A stretch of DNA of 64,000 nucleotides, taken from contig JAVHNS010000017.1 in the NCBI GenBank assembly GCA_036872755.1, positions 496,001 to 560,000 on the forward strand. The letters are read 5' to 3'. Origin of the DNA: Orbilia blumenaviensis. Taxonomy: Eukaryota; Ascomycota; Orbiliomycetes; Orbiliales; Orbiliaceae. The position numbers were made by a program, and so were the translations under genes. Each line of letters opens with the position of its first letter. Position 1 is the stretch's first letter. The notes below the pieces were generated by a model. That model had not been told where the DNA came from and ran no database searches. It was given only the letters and a program-made list of their open reading frames with translations. Positions 1 to 10,947 of this stretch are shown in pieces.

Positions 1-593
1 TTGCGCCTTTTTCCGTTCTTCATCGATTTTAGCGGCTGCTTCCTCGAATTTCTGCTTACCGAGGTCGCTGGCAGAACTGGCGGAGGCTTTGAGGTGGTTG
101 AAGGTTTCGGTGGCGGATTCGCGGGCTTTGGCTGCGTCGTCTGTTTTTTTTAAAGATTATTTGTTAGTAAGTTTGAGAGAGTGTAGGTGGGGGGGGGTGA
201 GGTGGGGTACGTACGCTCGAATTGGGATTGGGCGGTTTTGATGTCGCCGCCGGAGGTTGTGTAGTAGTAGTATCCGCCGCCGAGGGCTGTTGCGGTTGCG
301 AGGAGGAGGGGGAGGCTAGGATGAGAATGTTAGATAGAGAACAGCAGATTTGGAATCTTAATTTTGATGAAGTTCATATTATACATAGTGCATAACTATG
401 CAGCTAGCGATATACAAGAAAGAAGTATTGTTTTCATTCGTATTATCTTATCTGAAGCCCGAAAGGAGCTATCCTGAAGGGAGAATAGGCATGGTCATGA
501 TGCAATCGCTACCATCGAGGCAACGCAAAAAGTGACGAAATAGGGTGTGGTATTTTTTTGGATGTCGACTTACTTGGATCTCTTGCCAGCCAT
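1..593 (-). CDS. Small membrane-anchored helical protein (calcofluor white hypersensitive protein-like), 5' part only
   Basis: Three exons read in phase on the minus strand: 593-574, 315-215 and 140-1; the gene runs off the left edge, leaving 87 visible residues. Introns 573-316 (GTAAGT donor, CTAG acceptor) and 214-141 (GTACGT donor, CAG acceptor) are canonical. The start is the first ATG (MAGKRS). A short hydrophobic stretch, LPLLLATATALGGGYYYY, follows at about residues 8-25 and looks like an N-terminal membrane anchor. After it comes an Ala/Lys/Glu-rich, probably helical segment with ETFNHLKASASSASDLGKQK and repeated AA-K-E patterns. This layout (anchor, GGD, then LEA-like helix) resembles the small fungal proteins annotated as calcofluor white hypersensitive proteins; that name is from memory. 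Mitochondrial or ER membrane placement is inference. Exon structure is well supported, the family name only moderately. Confidence 0.6.
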
Positions 594-2925
594 TTTGTCT
601 GATCGTTAAATAACCCGGTCGGTCGCGGAAGTTATCAAGCTTGTTTGTATGTATGTATGGTGAGAGGGGGTGAATGATTATCGATTAACGATTTGCGATG
701 GAGGGGTAAGAGTAAAAGTAAACAAAAAAAGGGTTGATCTTCCGAGGAGAGGGAATTAAAGTATGGCAAAATTAATAGGAGGGGAAAAAGGAACTTTGTT
801 CAAAAAGGTACTTTTTCGTTATAAGGTGCAGGTCAGGTTATAATTTTAAATTTTCTGATGTGATATGTTATGGTTCCTTAAGTACTGGGCTTTTATATGT
901 GGATGGAGGGGAAGCAATGACGTAGTTGTTACCCCTTCCAACAACATTCTTTCTGCGACACTACCGGCTGGTCACCGATTCTTGTCTGGGGTGGGGAATG
1001 GTGTGAACGAGGGGGGGTTTTCTTAGTGGCTGGTGTGTATACATTTGTATACATATTGCAAATATCACTTTTGAGGCCTTTATTTTATTTTATTCCACTT
1101 TGAGGCGTCTGCCGTGTCATAGTAAAGCTAGCAGCGGATACTTGGTCTCGTATTATGTACTAAAGTGATTGTCTCGCGAGATCTCGTGAACCGGAAACGA
1201 CGATGTCAATTTTACAACGCTACCGCTTGCATGCAGAGAGCTCCATAATCTTCACTTTGGGAATATTTTCAGCATTGGAAATTAATTTTGGCGTATATTA
1301 AAAAACACAGTCCAGTGGTCATTATACGCGTTATTGATTAGAGTTCTGAGTTGTGCGATGTAACTCCCTACTCGGGACGTTATATGTTGACAGGCTAGTA
1401 ACACCTGCTGATAACTATACTGATTTGGCGAATTGATAGCTAGCGGGCCTGGGATTATGTCACTCGGTTGCGATTCGCTAGCGCTAGTCACTTAAGTAGT
1501 TAATGCGAAATGGCGACGACAAGGCTACACAAAATTTAGGACAGCGATCCGATTCCCTATAACACTGTGGGAACAAAAACTTCCTCTGCCTTCACTTGGA
1601 GCTTTGTAATCACCGATAACAGGGTAATAAAATCTCTACCACCAACATGGAAGTGGCGCCAAAGTAGCTTTTTTGGTTTCTCGTATCCCCCGCTTAAGTC
1701 TTTGTAAAACGGTAGTGCGATTGCGATATTAAAACTGATCCTGAAGCTGCAAAATAACACTGAAATTGTGACAGCCTTCTCTACAGGCAGTACTCCTTTT
1801 TGCATCGGTATGGTATTCCTGCAAAACTATGGATATTCAAACTCCACACAAAATTGCATCTACAGTGCACTAGTGTATAAACTTAACTGAGAATTAGAAA
1901 TAGTATAAAATAAGAGGAAAGTGCAAGTACCTCGGTGGGTTTATACAGTCAGAAGGCTTTTGGGCGTAATGCTTCTAGGCCATAGGACGGAGTTTGGGGG
2001 CTAAGGATGGTCGATGCAGGGCTTGGTGATAAGGAGATCGATACCTAATATAGTAAGACTATTTGAGTATCGGGGAATCTGGTGCGTTTTCTGAGGACCC
2101 TTATGTGTCTCGAAAACGCCCCGGAGTCCCTTTAATATATTTTTGCCACTATACAATTATGAAGCCGGATTTAAACCTGATAGACGACCTAGAAACACCT
2201 TTCCTCCTACGGGGCCTACATGTTTAACGCGTTCAATCCCAGTGATGGTGCATGATCATATGAAACGTTGCAACAGATCTCGAAGTGGGGTCGTATCGAC
2301 CGAGATTTAGACTACAAGGGGCTCGCGGGCAAAAGCGGGCATGGAGGATGAAAAAGAGAAAGGGCTTTAAACTACCCAGGTACTTTACAATTCGAAAGAT
2401 TTTTCGAGAAATACATGCCACGTACCCAGGCATTTCAGCTCATAAGAGAGCAAATATATAGTATCCTCACGTGGAATAATAAGTATTGGCTCCAGTGGGC
2501 CGCCTTGGCTTATTTAAGTGGGGGCTTTTCGATGCCCTCAAATTCTACAGCCCTGTGGCAAGTTCCGACGCAACGTGTTTTTCAGCTTTAAGCCTTGCGC
2601 AAGCCCCTAGCCCGGTATAGGTGTACATGAATAATGCCATACTACACATGAGCCATATAAAGGTCTTTAAAGACCGCTGCGCAGGACTCATGTACATCTC
2701 GTTATCAACTTTTTCAACACCATACTTAAACGACTATATTATATCACCGATTTTTTGGTCGGGTCTCTTAAATCGGCTTCCGGGAAGTGGCCCGGTTTAG
2801 TCTGGTTATAGCTATATATAAACTGCCAAATATATAGACTTAGGGGCTATTGACTTTTTTTTCCCTTTTGTATCGACGTATCGACATCGTAGTCTCGGTC
2901 CCAGTCGACATCGTATAGATACATT
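594..2925. other. Intergenic region with no confirmed gene
   Basis: The first 300 bases are the presumed promoter of the left-edge minus-strand gene. No recognisable domain occurs in the rest. Two short minus-strand open frames (1805-1557, 82 codons, and 1491-1282, 69 codons) have coding-like composition but no recognised family and could not be joined convincingly. A nested inverted repeat lies at 2622-2696. Two direct copies of TCGACATCGTA lie just before the next gene, at about 2880-2915. A GGTCTCGTA copy of the dispersed motif is at 1144-1152. Confidence 0.5.
2813..2822 (+). promoter_or_regulatory. Putative TATA box of the multipass membrane protein gene
   Basis: TATATATAAA lies about 105 bp upstream of the ATG at 2926, a plausible spacing for a fungal core promoter. 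Only the sequence match and position support it. Confidence 0.4.
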
Positions 2926-4535
2926 ATGGCCGCATCGAATTTCACTACCAGACCAAATAGCACCTCTACCGCGCCGCATACACCAACCCAAGCTCCAAAT
3001 ACAACGGCAGTGTTTATGGCGTCTAGTTCCACAAATCCACCGGTGTGGTCAGATATAAACGAAGCTCTTTCCGCGGCAAATACAAGCATTCTTCCGAGCG
3101 GTCCTCTGCGAAATTTACAGCGCGTTCGTGCTCCGTCTAAATGGGCCGTTTTCCGCAAATGGCTCATGTCGCCCGCAACATGGAATCATATCTCTTTGTG
3201 TGCCTCGGTTGTTGCGACAGTCTTTGGGATTGGAGCATGGTGGGAGACTCGTGTGAGTAATCGGGTTGGAGCAAGCAGCCTGAATCTCGCAAGGTGGACA
3301 ACTTGCAAGGTCAGTGAGGAGCATTCATACGTTGCGTTATATTACCCCCTAAATATATATATGTTATATATATCCTCTTTGTGGTGGGCATCACTTTATC
3401 ATCATCTGGCGTTAATTAACATGTTGAGTAATTATAGGATCCAAACTACAGCGAGGAGCTTAAGGCATCACCATTATGCCAGAGTCTATTGAAAGAAGGC
3501 TTTGACAACATAAAGATTAAGAGGGAGCCGACAGGACCGTGTATCGACTTCGATTCCTATCTTGAGCACTGGAGAGGAACTACGGCTTCCTTAACCTGGG
3601 TCCTCCTTATTATGCTCGACAAGCCCACTCTTAGGCTTCCCGGTCTCGTTACAATTATAATGGCTTTATTTCCTTTCTTTGTGATGCCTCCACTGGAAAG
3701 CCGGAGATGGAGGCTGGTGGTTCCGCTGGGCTTCCTCCCCTTCGGTCTATCGTTTTTCCAAATTTTCTGCTTTTTCCCTTCATTTTCGCCTAGGCAATCA
3801 TTCCCGGATTCGGCTATTGATACTAGGTCCCATTTAGCTATAGCTGCATTTGAGTTCTCTGGGTCATTCGTATTTGGGGTGATGCCGATGGTTAAACATG
3901 TTGATGTTAACTCTTATCACGGGACGGCCCATTACATGAAGAGGTCCCTTTTAAGCTTAATATTACTACTAGTGGTCCGCTTGCTATGGAAAGTGCTCAT
4001 GAAATCGCTTAGGGCTATTGTGATGCTAGACACCACGTCTTCGGATAAACCGATGTGCGGATGCGAGTATTCTACAGGGCCTAAAGCAGTTGTTTGCGAT
4101 GGAATGGAGACCTCACTATCAATATTTCTCTCTCAATTCACACATCAGCAGCTCTGGGTCTTTTTCTTCTGCGCAGATAGGCTTCTTTCTATAATATATG
4201 GGGCGTGTGTCCTCCATTTGTTTAATTGTGCAATTGCACTTATTTTTGGGGGTATTCGATGGATTACAGGTAGATTTGGGTTTAGAATCCGTTTATGGGG
4301 TGAGAAGAATGATTAATTCATTGTTTACACAGGCATCGAGGCGTTCTTAAGGCTGGACCATGTATATACCGCACAGATAGTATTTATGATTGTTCTCACT
4401 TTTATATTGTACCTGTATTTTGTATTTAGCCCATTTTGTGGTCTCGTAAACGAGACCATCATTTTGGGACATATAATGGGTTGTGCAATCGTGTTTGGGC
4501 GATTAAATTTCAGCCGCGAGATCGAAGGGTTCTAA
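2926..4535 (+). CDS. Multipass membrane protein of unknown function (three exons, 472 aa)
   Basis: Exons 2926-3309, 3438-4269 and 4333-4535 join in phase to 472 residues. Reading exon 2 straight through would stop at 4316. A 63-nt intron (4270-4332, GTAGAT to ACACAG) restores the frame into a third exon that is clearly coding and hydrophobic. The first about 70 residues are Thr/Ser/Asn/Pro-rich and probably disordered. About seven or eight membrane segments follow, for example ISLCASVVATVFGIGAWW near residue 88, LLSLILLLVVRLLWKVL and FMIVLTFILYLYFVF. Between the first two segments lies a soluble piece spanning the exon 1/2 junction, with a W-x-x-C-K-D signature and a second Cys about 16 residues later; a similar piece may recur in uncharacterised fungal membrane proteins, but that is a faint recollection. 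The tail is HIMGCAIVFGRLNFSREIEGF. No catalytic motif or transporter family is recognised. The gene stands alone between long spacers. Confidence 0.7.
4440..4457. repeat. Inverted repeat GGTCTCGT-AA-ACGAGACC inside exon 3
   Basis: Two 8-bp arms are separated by AA. The arm sequence is the core of a motif dispersed elsewhere in the window (1144, 5194, 48616-48644, 49162, 57101). Here it is within the coding part of the membrane protein gene and encodes the CGLVNET stretch. Confidence 0.7.
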
Positions 4536-5598
4536 AGCCTATTCCTCTGGTCAAATTCTTTCATTCATATACCTATAGTACTAACACTAGGCACGTACAT
4601 ACGTACTTACTGGAGTATTAATTTACTAGCGCTGTTCCTGAAACCATAAATTCTTTTTAAATGCCGTATACCATCCAAACAGCATCCTAAAGCTCAGGTA
4701 TAGATGTGCATGTATGGAAATTTAGAAGGCCCCCTACAGTAATTACTCAACTTTAGAGATATCGATCTGGATGGGAGTCATCCTACCACAGCAAAATTGC
4801 TACTGCGCCGTTCTCAGCCCCAGACGCCGGTCAGCCACGAGTGCTGCTGTACTAATTATAGCTTATATTTATATTAGCCCCATTCACTCGCGCTTTCCCA
4901 GTATGGTTATCAAAGACCTAAGCTTGTAAAAGGACAGATTCTTGATTGAATATTCATGCTCCATGCCGGATCTCGATTATTATAGGCACTATCATGTAGC
5001 ACTGCTAGCGCTAGCATGCATGCCCGGTTTCTTACAGAACATATATACTTAAGTATTCGCTGCACAGCTGTATCAAAAGATCCTGAAAGTACTGGGATCA
5101 CTCTCGTCATACTACAAGATTAACTCTCATCCTAGTTCGAACCATAGGGATATTTTTGACCATATTACTATTTCAGTTCTAGTCAGTCAACGTGTTACGA
5201 GACCAACCTGTTGTAAATTTCGTCAGTTCTGTGTTGTCGGATCTGCGACACATCCGCGTTGGGAACATCCCTGCTCGCTTAACACTCATCAAGCTAATCC
5301 ACTTTTATTAGTAACACCAAAAAAGTCCGTTCGAATTACTCACCAAAACTTTCTCTCACTTTTTCAAAAAACTTCAGACCTTTTTTTCGACCTGGGGACA
5401 CGGGGAAAATGAACAACTCCCACCAATTACCATCATCACGACCACGATCGATTGCTACGACCTCGACAGAGCGGTGACATTCACGATAAATTTTTACCAA
5501 GGCAGGGCCTTACTGGACGTATCGAAACCTTTAAAACCGGCAATCGCCATTCATATCGATAATCGCCAATCGCCAATCAACATCATCATCACCAAACA
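4536..5598. other. Intergenic region and promoter of the RNA polymerase III subunit gene
   Basis: No gene is recognised. The last about 150 bases before the ATG at 5599 are rich in CAAT/CATC repeats, with CCAAT at 5566-5570 and 5573-5577, probably within the 5' leader. A copy of the dispersed GTTACGAGACCAAC motif lies at 5194-5207. Confidence 0.5.
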
Positions 5599-8500
5599 AT
5601 GGCGCTCCAAGCCGCCCCCACCAGGCACGGCTCCCGTAAGGAGCAAGTGACCTCCACCGTCCCCAAACGCATCAAAGAAGTCAAATTCGGCATCCTGTCC
5701 ACCCAAGACATGGTAAAACAAGCCGTCATAGAAGTATCCACCGACCGTCTATTCAACGAAACAGGTCGTCAACCCACCGAAAACGGTGTCCTGGACCCGC
5801 GCATGGGTATCTCGAATAAAACCGATAACTGCAAAACCTGCGGAGAGGGTCTACAAGCCTGCAATGGCCATTTTGGACATGTAAAGTTGGCGCTGCCGGC
5901 TTTTCATATTGGGTATTTTAAACATATTATTTCTGTGCTGCAGAATATTTGTAAGGAATGCTCGGCGATATTACTTGATGATGCGATGAGGCGGACATAT
6001 TTAAAAGAGATAAGAAAACCGGGGATAGATAACTTGCGAAGAGTACAGATTTGCAAGAAGATCAATGAGCAGTGCAGGAAGACAAAAGCATGCTTCGTGT
6101 GCGGTGCTATCAATGGGACGGTGAAGAAAGTCGGGCCGTTAAAAGTCATCCACGACAAATTCAGAGCGTTTAACTCTTCCAACGCGGCGTCGAAGGTTCC
6201 GCCGGAGGCGAAAGTTGTATTTGATAAGTCATTCATGGAGGCGAAGAAGACGAACCAGGATTTGGATAAGCATATTCGAAAGGCTATGGATGATCTGAAT
6301 CCGTTGAGGGTGCTGAATCTGTTCAAGAAAGTTTCACCGGCGGATTGTGAGCTATTGGGTATGGATCCGTCGGATGGTCGGCCTGAGATGTTTCTGTGGC
6401 AGTACATGCCTGCTCCACCAGTCTGCATACGACCATCAGTCAGCCAGGAAGACGCTAGTAACGAAGACGACTTAACGGTTAAACTGGCACAAATCACAGA
6501 AACTAGCGCGCTCATTCGGGCTGGTCTATTAAAGGGAATACCGATACAGACACTCATGGAGCAATGGGAGTGGATGCAACTGCAGATCGCACAATACGTC
6601 AACAGTGATTTACCGGGTGTACAGCAGCAGGGGACGAAACCGATCAGAGGTATCTGCCAGCGGCTGAAGGGTAAACAGGGTCGTTTCAGAGGCAACTTGT
6701 CAGGAAAGCGTGTGGACTTCTCAGGTCGTACCGTCATTTCTCCAGACCCGAATCTGAGTATTGAACAGGTCGCTGTTCCGATTCTTGTCGCAAAGAACTT
6801 AACATACCCGGAACGGGTTACGGATTACAATCGAGGGAAACTACAAGATTTGGTCAGGAACGGAGCTGATAAGTACCCCGGCGCAAACTTTGTCGTAAAG
6901 AAGGACCTGCAGTATAAAACGTATGTATACATATCCCTACTACCACTGGGTGAGCTCCGCTGACAATACCACAGGTGGCTCAAATTCGGCAACCGTGACA
7001 AGACTGCACAGGAACTTGCTATTGGTGACATAGTCGAGCGCCATCTCGAGGATGGCGACGTCGTCCTATTCAACCGACAGCCCTCCCTGCACAAACTCTC
7101 TATCCTCAGTCATTACGTCAAAGTCCGGCCATGGAAGACCTTCCGATTAAACGAGTGTGTCTGCAACCCATACAATGCCGATTTCGACGGCGACGAGATG
7201 AATCTTCACGTTCCACAGACCGAAGAAGCTAGGACGGAAGCTATCAACTTGATGGGTGTCAAAAACAATTTATGTACTCCCCGTAACGGTGAACCGATTA
7301 TCGCAGCCATCCAGGATTTCATTACTGCCGCCTATTTACTTTCCAACAAAGACAACCTTTTCGACAGAAAGACCTTTTCGACGTTGTGCATGTTCATGGT
7401 TAACGGCAACGAACAGATCGATCTTCCACCACCAGCTATCATCAAACCGGAGGCTCTATGGACCGGCAAACAGTTATTTAGCGTCTTAATCCGACCGAAC
7501 AAGAAGAGCAAGGTTGTGCTGAACTTGGATGCTAAATGCCGTGATTTCAAGGCGGTACCCGGTATGGCCCCGGATCTGTGTCCGAACGATGGATGGCTTG
7601 TTATCAGAGGATCTGAGGTTATGTGCGGGTTGATGGATAAATCCACTGTTGGGTCTGGGAAGAAGAACTCAGTGTTCTACGTTATTCTACGGGATTATGG
7701 AGCAGACGAGGCAGTTGCTGCCATGAACCGGTTGGCAAAGCTTTGTGCCCGATGGCTCGGCAACCGTGGGTTCTCGATCGGTATCAACGATGTATCCCCC
7801 GGCGAGAGGCTACAGGATCTGAAACAGATGCATGTTGAAGCAGCATATAAAGAATGCAACAATCTCATTGACGACTTTAGAGACGGCCGGTTGGAAAAGG
7901 CAGCCGGTTGTGATGAGGAAACGACGCTTGAAAACCGAATCTCCGGTGTTCTCAGCAAAGTCCGAGACAAAGTCGGAGATATCTGTATGAGCGAACTAAG
8001 CAGGATGAACTCACCTCTAATCATGGCGAACTCTGGTTCCAAGGGCTCTAAGATTAACGTGTCACAGATGGTAGCCTGCGTCGGACAGCAGATTATCAGC
8101 GGTAAACGTGTGCCTAACGGGTTCCAAGACCGATCTTTACCACATTTCCAAAAGAACTCGAAGGAGCCGCCATCGAAGGGGTTTGTGCGGAATAGTTTCT
8201 TTTCCGGACTGACGCCCACAGAGTTTTTGTTCCACGCTATCTCCGGTCGTGAAGGATTGGTTGATACAGCCGTGAAAACAGCCGAGACGGGGTACATGTC
8301 AAGACGTCTCATGAAGAGTTTGGAAGATCTCAGCGCGCAGTATGACCATACTGTCAGGAATTCAAGTGCGGGTGTGGTACAGTTCCAGTACGGGGGGGAT
8401 AATTTGGACCCCGTGGATATGGAGGGAGACGCGAAACCCGTTAATTTGGTCAGGACGTATAACCACGCCGAGAATCTGACGTGGGATAACGATGAACCTA

Positions 8501-10048
8501 GTTTATTGCCGTATGAGATCATTGCGATGTGTAGGGAGATGCTTGGGTTCGATGAGCTTGAGGCTATGTTGGCTAGGTTGGGCCCGACGGATGAGATTGA
8601 TAGCAAAGTGGCGTTTAGACAGTCGGTATACCAGTTTGTGAAGGAGAGGGCGGTGGAGTGTGCAAAGATCAGGGAGAGGGTTGGGTTAATGGGATGTCTG
8701 GAGCCAGTGGATAGCGAGGAGTATGATATGCGGTATATCGATAGCTTGAATGGTAAACACTCCCTTCAGAAAATTCTTATTACAGTGGGGAATAGCGGAA
8801 GCTAACTGGATATATACAGCTACATCAAAAGCGATCGTTGACCGCGTCCACAAGATTTCTGCCCGAACGCTCCGCGAATTCATCTCTCAATGTATGACAA
8901 AATACTCCCGTTCCAAAGTCGAACCAGGAACCGCCGTCGGTGCCGTTGGCGCCCAATCCATCGGTGAGCCCGGAACACAGATGACGTTGAAAACTTTCCA
9001 TTTCGCCGGTGTCGCCTCCATGAACGTCACCTTGGGAGTACCACGTATCAAAGAAATTATCAACGCCTCAAAACTCATCAGCACACCGATCATAAAATGC
9101 GAATTGGTCAACAAAACAGACATCCGCAGTGCACGCTACGTTAAGGGGCGTATCGAAAAGACATATCTCGAAGATATTATATTCTACATAGAAGACGTTT
9201 GTTCACCGGACGACAGCTATATTTCAATCCGTATTGATGAAGGAACAATCGATAAACTTGGGCTAGAGTTAACGATCGATGACGTCATGACAGCGATAAC
9301 TCGAGCGCCGAAGTTAAAGATCGATAAAAGCCAGTTGAAAGTAACCGGTTCTAGAATACGGATATATGTGTATGAGCTGTCGGAGAAGGAGATGAAGAAG
9401 AGTAAAGATGATATGAGCGTCCATCAACGGATTCAGGCTCTAAAACGGGTGTTGCCGCGGGTAGTAGTTAAGGGCTACCCCGAGGCTACGCGAGCAGTTA
9501 TTTCAACCGATGAATCGAGCGGTAACAATACTCTTTGCGTGGAAGGCTATGGATTACGACAGTGTATGAACACGGACGGAGTGGTGGGTACAAAGACGAG
9601 AACGAACAGCGTTATGGAAATGCGAGCCGTGTTAGGAATTGAAGCTGCACGTTTCACAATTATCGAAGAAATTAGCTTCACAATGAGAGAACACGGCATG
9701 GACGTCGACCCGCGACATATCCAACTTCTCGGGGATGTGATGACCTACAAAGGTGAAGTCCTAGGAATCACAAGATTCGGTCTCGCAAAGATGAGAGATT
9801 CAGTATTACAGCTGGCGAGTTTTGAAAAGACGACGGATCACCTGTTTGATGCTGCATTTCATACGAAGAAGGATAAAATCGAGGGGGTTAGCGAGTGTAT
9901 TATCCTCGGACAGAGTATGGGGATTGGGACCGGGGCTTTCCAGGTTGTTAGGAGGTTGGGTATGGATAGTGCGGATTTGAAGGCGAAGAGGTGTTTGTTT
10001 GAGGAAGGGTTTAGGAGGGGGGTTAGGATGAGGGTTGGTACTGTTTGA
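5599..10048 (+). CDS. RPC1: DNA-directed RNA polymerase III largest subunit RPC1 (RPC160)
   Basis: This is the catalytic subunit that transcribes tRNA, 5S and other small RNA genes in the nucleus. Three exons (5599-6920, 6975-8752, 8820-10048) join in phase to 1442 residues, the usual size for the family. The N-terminal clamp zinc site is visible as C78, C81, C88 and H91/H94 ([17 protein letters not shown]), with a second pair CFVCG near residue 165. The catalytic Mg-binding loop NADFDGDEM is at residues 508-516. [20 protein letters not shown], then [20 protein letters not shown], is the bridge helix/trigger loop region. Introns are 54 and 67 nt (GTATGT and GTAAAC donors; the second has a GCTAAC branch site). 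The Pol III assignment rests on overall similarity to RPC160, such as [13 protein letters not shown] spacing and a short C-terminus without a CTD repeat. Antisense open frames of up to 303 codons across it are shadows. It is convergent with the C2 protein gene, stops 899 bp apart. Confidence 0.95.
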
Positions 10049-10947
10049 GGGGTTTATCATTATTAGACTCTTCTCCTTCCCTCGTACCTTGAGAATCTTT
10101 GCGGATACTTCAGTATATTTAGACACCCTTTGTTAGCCTAATATACAAGCCCCTATCTTCCTTGTCATATATCATCGGAGGGATGTGAGATCTTACCATT
10201 CAATAGCACTGAATTACTCACAAAATACTTACTTAGCATGCAGGTGGGTTAGATTAGATATATATAATATCCAGGTAGTGGTATTTTGATAGGGAGGCTG
10301 GTTAGAAAGCAATAGACGCTATGGTTTCACAAGGCAGTCGGCGTATTCAATGTGGCCAGTGTAAAATGCATATATATCTACCAATTAACGATATAACACC
10401 CAATCAGGCAGATTATATAGGCTTATATTATACCCAGAAAAGCAATGGGTAATTCATAAAAAGAGGTGGATATACACAAAAAAACCCGTAAAGTATGTAA
10501 AATAACCTTAAGAGAAAAGAAGAAGAAGAAGAAGAAGAGAAACCCCGCATGCATAAGATCCGATGGTAAGTAAAAGTAAAACGTAACCGTAAACGCTACA
10601 TTCATTAGTAAGAACATGAACCAAAGTTACAAGAAGAAGGAAGAAGAGGAGGGAAAAAAAGGTCATATCGTCCCATCCCCCACCATAACATAACCCAGTA
10701 CCCATTTCCCTTCCACGCAAAACAAAGCAAATAGTAATAGTAGTTCCGAGCAAAATGTGCAGTAAAAAAAGGGGAACATTTCGAAAAGAAAGGGGGTGTA
10801 TAGACACAAAAAGTAGTCATAATGTATACCCCCATAATCATAATCCGCCCAAATCCAGATACCCATCCACCCATCCATTACCCTTCCCAGAAAATCGTAT
10901 ACCCTAGACAAAGGGAGAAAGAATATTAAAAAAAAGGAATCAATCGA
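10049..10947. other. Convergent intergenic region, 3' flanks of RPC1 and the C2 protein gene
   Basis: Contains the 3' ends of two convergent genes. It includes a GAA-type triplet repeat at about 10516-10539 and several purine-rich stretches. Short open frames here are low complexity and read homopolymer-rich DNA; no gene is supported. Confidence 0.6.

Noticed and set aside
4286..4316. Stop codon at 4314-4316 as the end of the membrane protein
   Set aside because: A phase-consistent intron removes it and the following exon is clearly coding, so the longer model is preferred.
5128..5150. GGTTCGAAC on the minus strand resembling a tRNA B box
   Set aside because: No 5-bp T stem, no A box and no acceptor stem can be formed around it.
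5904..8606. Long antisense open frames (277 and 303 codons) across RPC1
   Set aside because: They lie wholly inside conserved RPC1 exons, encode no known domain, and arise from codon bias of the sense strand.
10423..10911. Overlapping minus-strand frames rich in Phe/Leu/Tyr
   Set aside because: They read the complement of GAA and purine-rich repeats in the 3' flank between two convergent genes.
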